Assembly: GCF_030287405.1 (NCBI RefSeq)
Contig: NZ_JASVVV010000009.1
Coordinates: 1-64,000 of the forward strand
DNA: 64,000 bases
Direction: 5' to 3'
From: Halalkalicoccus sp. NIPERK01
Lineage (GTDB): Archaea; Halobacteriota; Halobacteria; Halobacteriales; Halalkalicoccaceae
The notes below the pieces were generated by a model, which saw only the letters and a list, made by a program, of their open reading frames with translations, had not been told where the DNA came from and did not search any database. This document shows positions 63,648 through 64,000 of this stretch, piece by piece; position 1 is the stretch's first letter; each line of letters starts with the position of its first letter. The translations under genes and the position numbers were made by a program.

Positions 63648-64000
63648 CTAGATATACTTTAGACGTAATTCGAGTTCATTCGCTGTCCCCAGTAAAAGAT
63701 CAGGCAATTCCTTTTGAAGCCACTCTCCTGAAAATCTTCGAACAGGGCCAGAAATGCTGAATGCCCCAAATACCGCATCATCTGGCCCAATTACCGGTAC
63801 TCCTATGCCTCGAAGCCCATCAATCGATTCCTCGTTATTTATGCTGTATCCTCTTTCAGTAATCTCCTCTAATTCTCTAAATAGTTTTTCAGGCGCTGTA
63901 ATCGTATTTTGTGTCTCAGCCGGCAATCCTATCTGATTAATCACCTTTTCAACTTTATTTGTCTTCGAGTATGCTAGTATTGCTTTGCCTCCCGCGCTCG
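63648..64000 (-). CDS. IclR family transcriptional regulator, C-terminal part (5' end outside window)
   Basis: The open frame runs to the right edge (SAGGKAILAYSK...), about 117 codons. ITAPEKLFRELEEITERGYS and SIDGLRGIGVPVIGPDDAVF are typical of the effector-binding domain of IclR regulators; the winged helix must lie outside. It probably senses a pathway compound and controls the genes to its left. Confidence 0.88.
   Translation of the reverse strand, partial: SAGGKAILAYSKTNKVEKVINQIGLPAETQNTITAPEKLFRELEEITERGYSINNEESIDGLRGIGVPVIGPDDAVFGAFSISGPVRRFSGEWLQKELPDLLLGTANELELRLKYI

Overview
The window comes from a halophilic archaeon (class Halobacteria). The evidence is acidic proteins throughout, an Orc1/Cdc6 gene set among ORB-type origin repeats, a bacterio-opsin-activator-type (HTH_10) regulator, a TATA-binding-protein-fold protein, many small zinc-ribbon proteins, and two-base or eight-base gene overlaps of the ATGA/GTGA kind. 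It looks like accessory DNA of a megaplasmid or a chromosomal island: base composition shifts repeatedly, broken genes are common, and two unrelated replication modules (Orc1/ORB and an HUH-type Rep) are present. I saw no rRNA, tRNA, CRISPR array or intact insertion sequence.

Bases 1-23,600 form a DNA-processing and defence island. On the minus strand lie a UvrD/RecB-like helicase (running off the left edge), an AddB-like Fe-S nuclease and a NucS-like nuclease. They are followed by an EVE-McrB/McrC restriction pair (+), a DUF4268-like nuclease (-) and a HEPN protein (-). Next come an Eco57I-like adenine methyltransferase (+) and, tail to tail with it, a TBP-fold protein and a PLD-SNF2 helicase (-). 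The methyltransferase/TBP-fold/PLD-helicase trio is the best candidate here for an undescribed defence system.

Bases 23,600-36,100 are plasmid or provirus-like. They hold decayed genes, a divergent winged-helix/zinc-finger operon with a structured leader, an acyltransferase between two related 90-bp repeats, a helix-hairpin-helix protein, and an Orc1/Cdc6 origin with nine ORB boxes. A small module beside the origin carries a winged-helix regulator and paired TTAACCAACA inverted repeats.

Bases 36,100-44,700 hold a catabolic cluster: two acyl-CoA ligases, an HTH_10 regulator, a sodium/solute symporter with a 42-residue membrane partner, thiolase plus DUF35 protein, a VOC epimerase-like protein and a MaoC hydratase. 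The layout suggests uptake, CoA activation and thiolytic breakdown of an organic acid.

Bases 44,700-57,800 are a decay zone with broken copies of an aCPSF1-type ribonuclease, a winged-helix protein, an HEYAH peptidase, a helix-hairpin-helix protein and a PIN toxin. Between them sit an AT-rich pair of genes encoding a Cys/Gly-rich candidate secreted peptide and its partner, a very GC-rich two-gene block, an HUH Rep operon and a haloacid dehalogenase.

Bases 57,800-64,000 form a second catabolic cluster: UspA, SDR oxidoreductase, MFS transporter, a small protein, Rieske ferredoxin, ACMSD-like amidohydrolase, a mandelate-racemase/muconate-lactonising enzyme, and an IclR regulator cut by the right edge.
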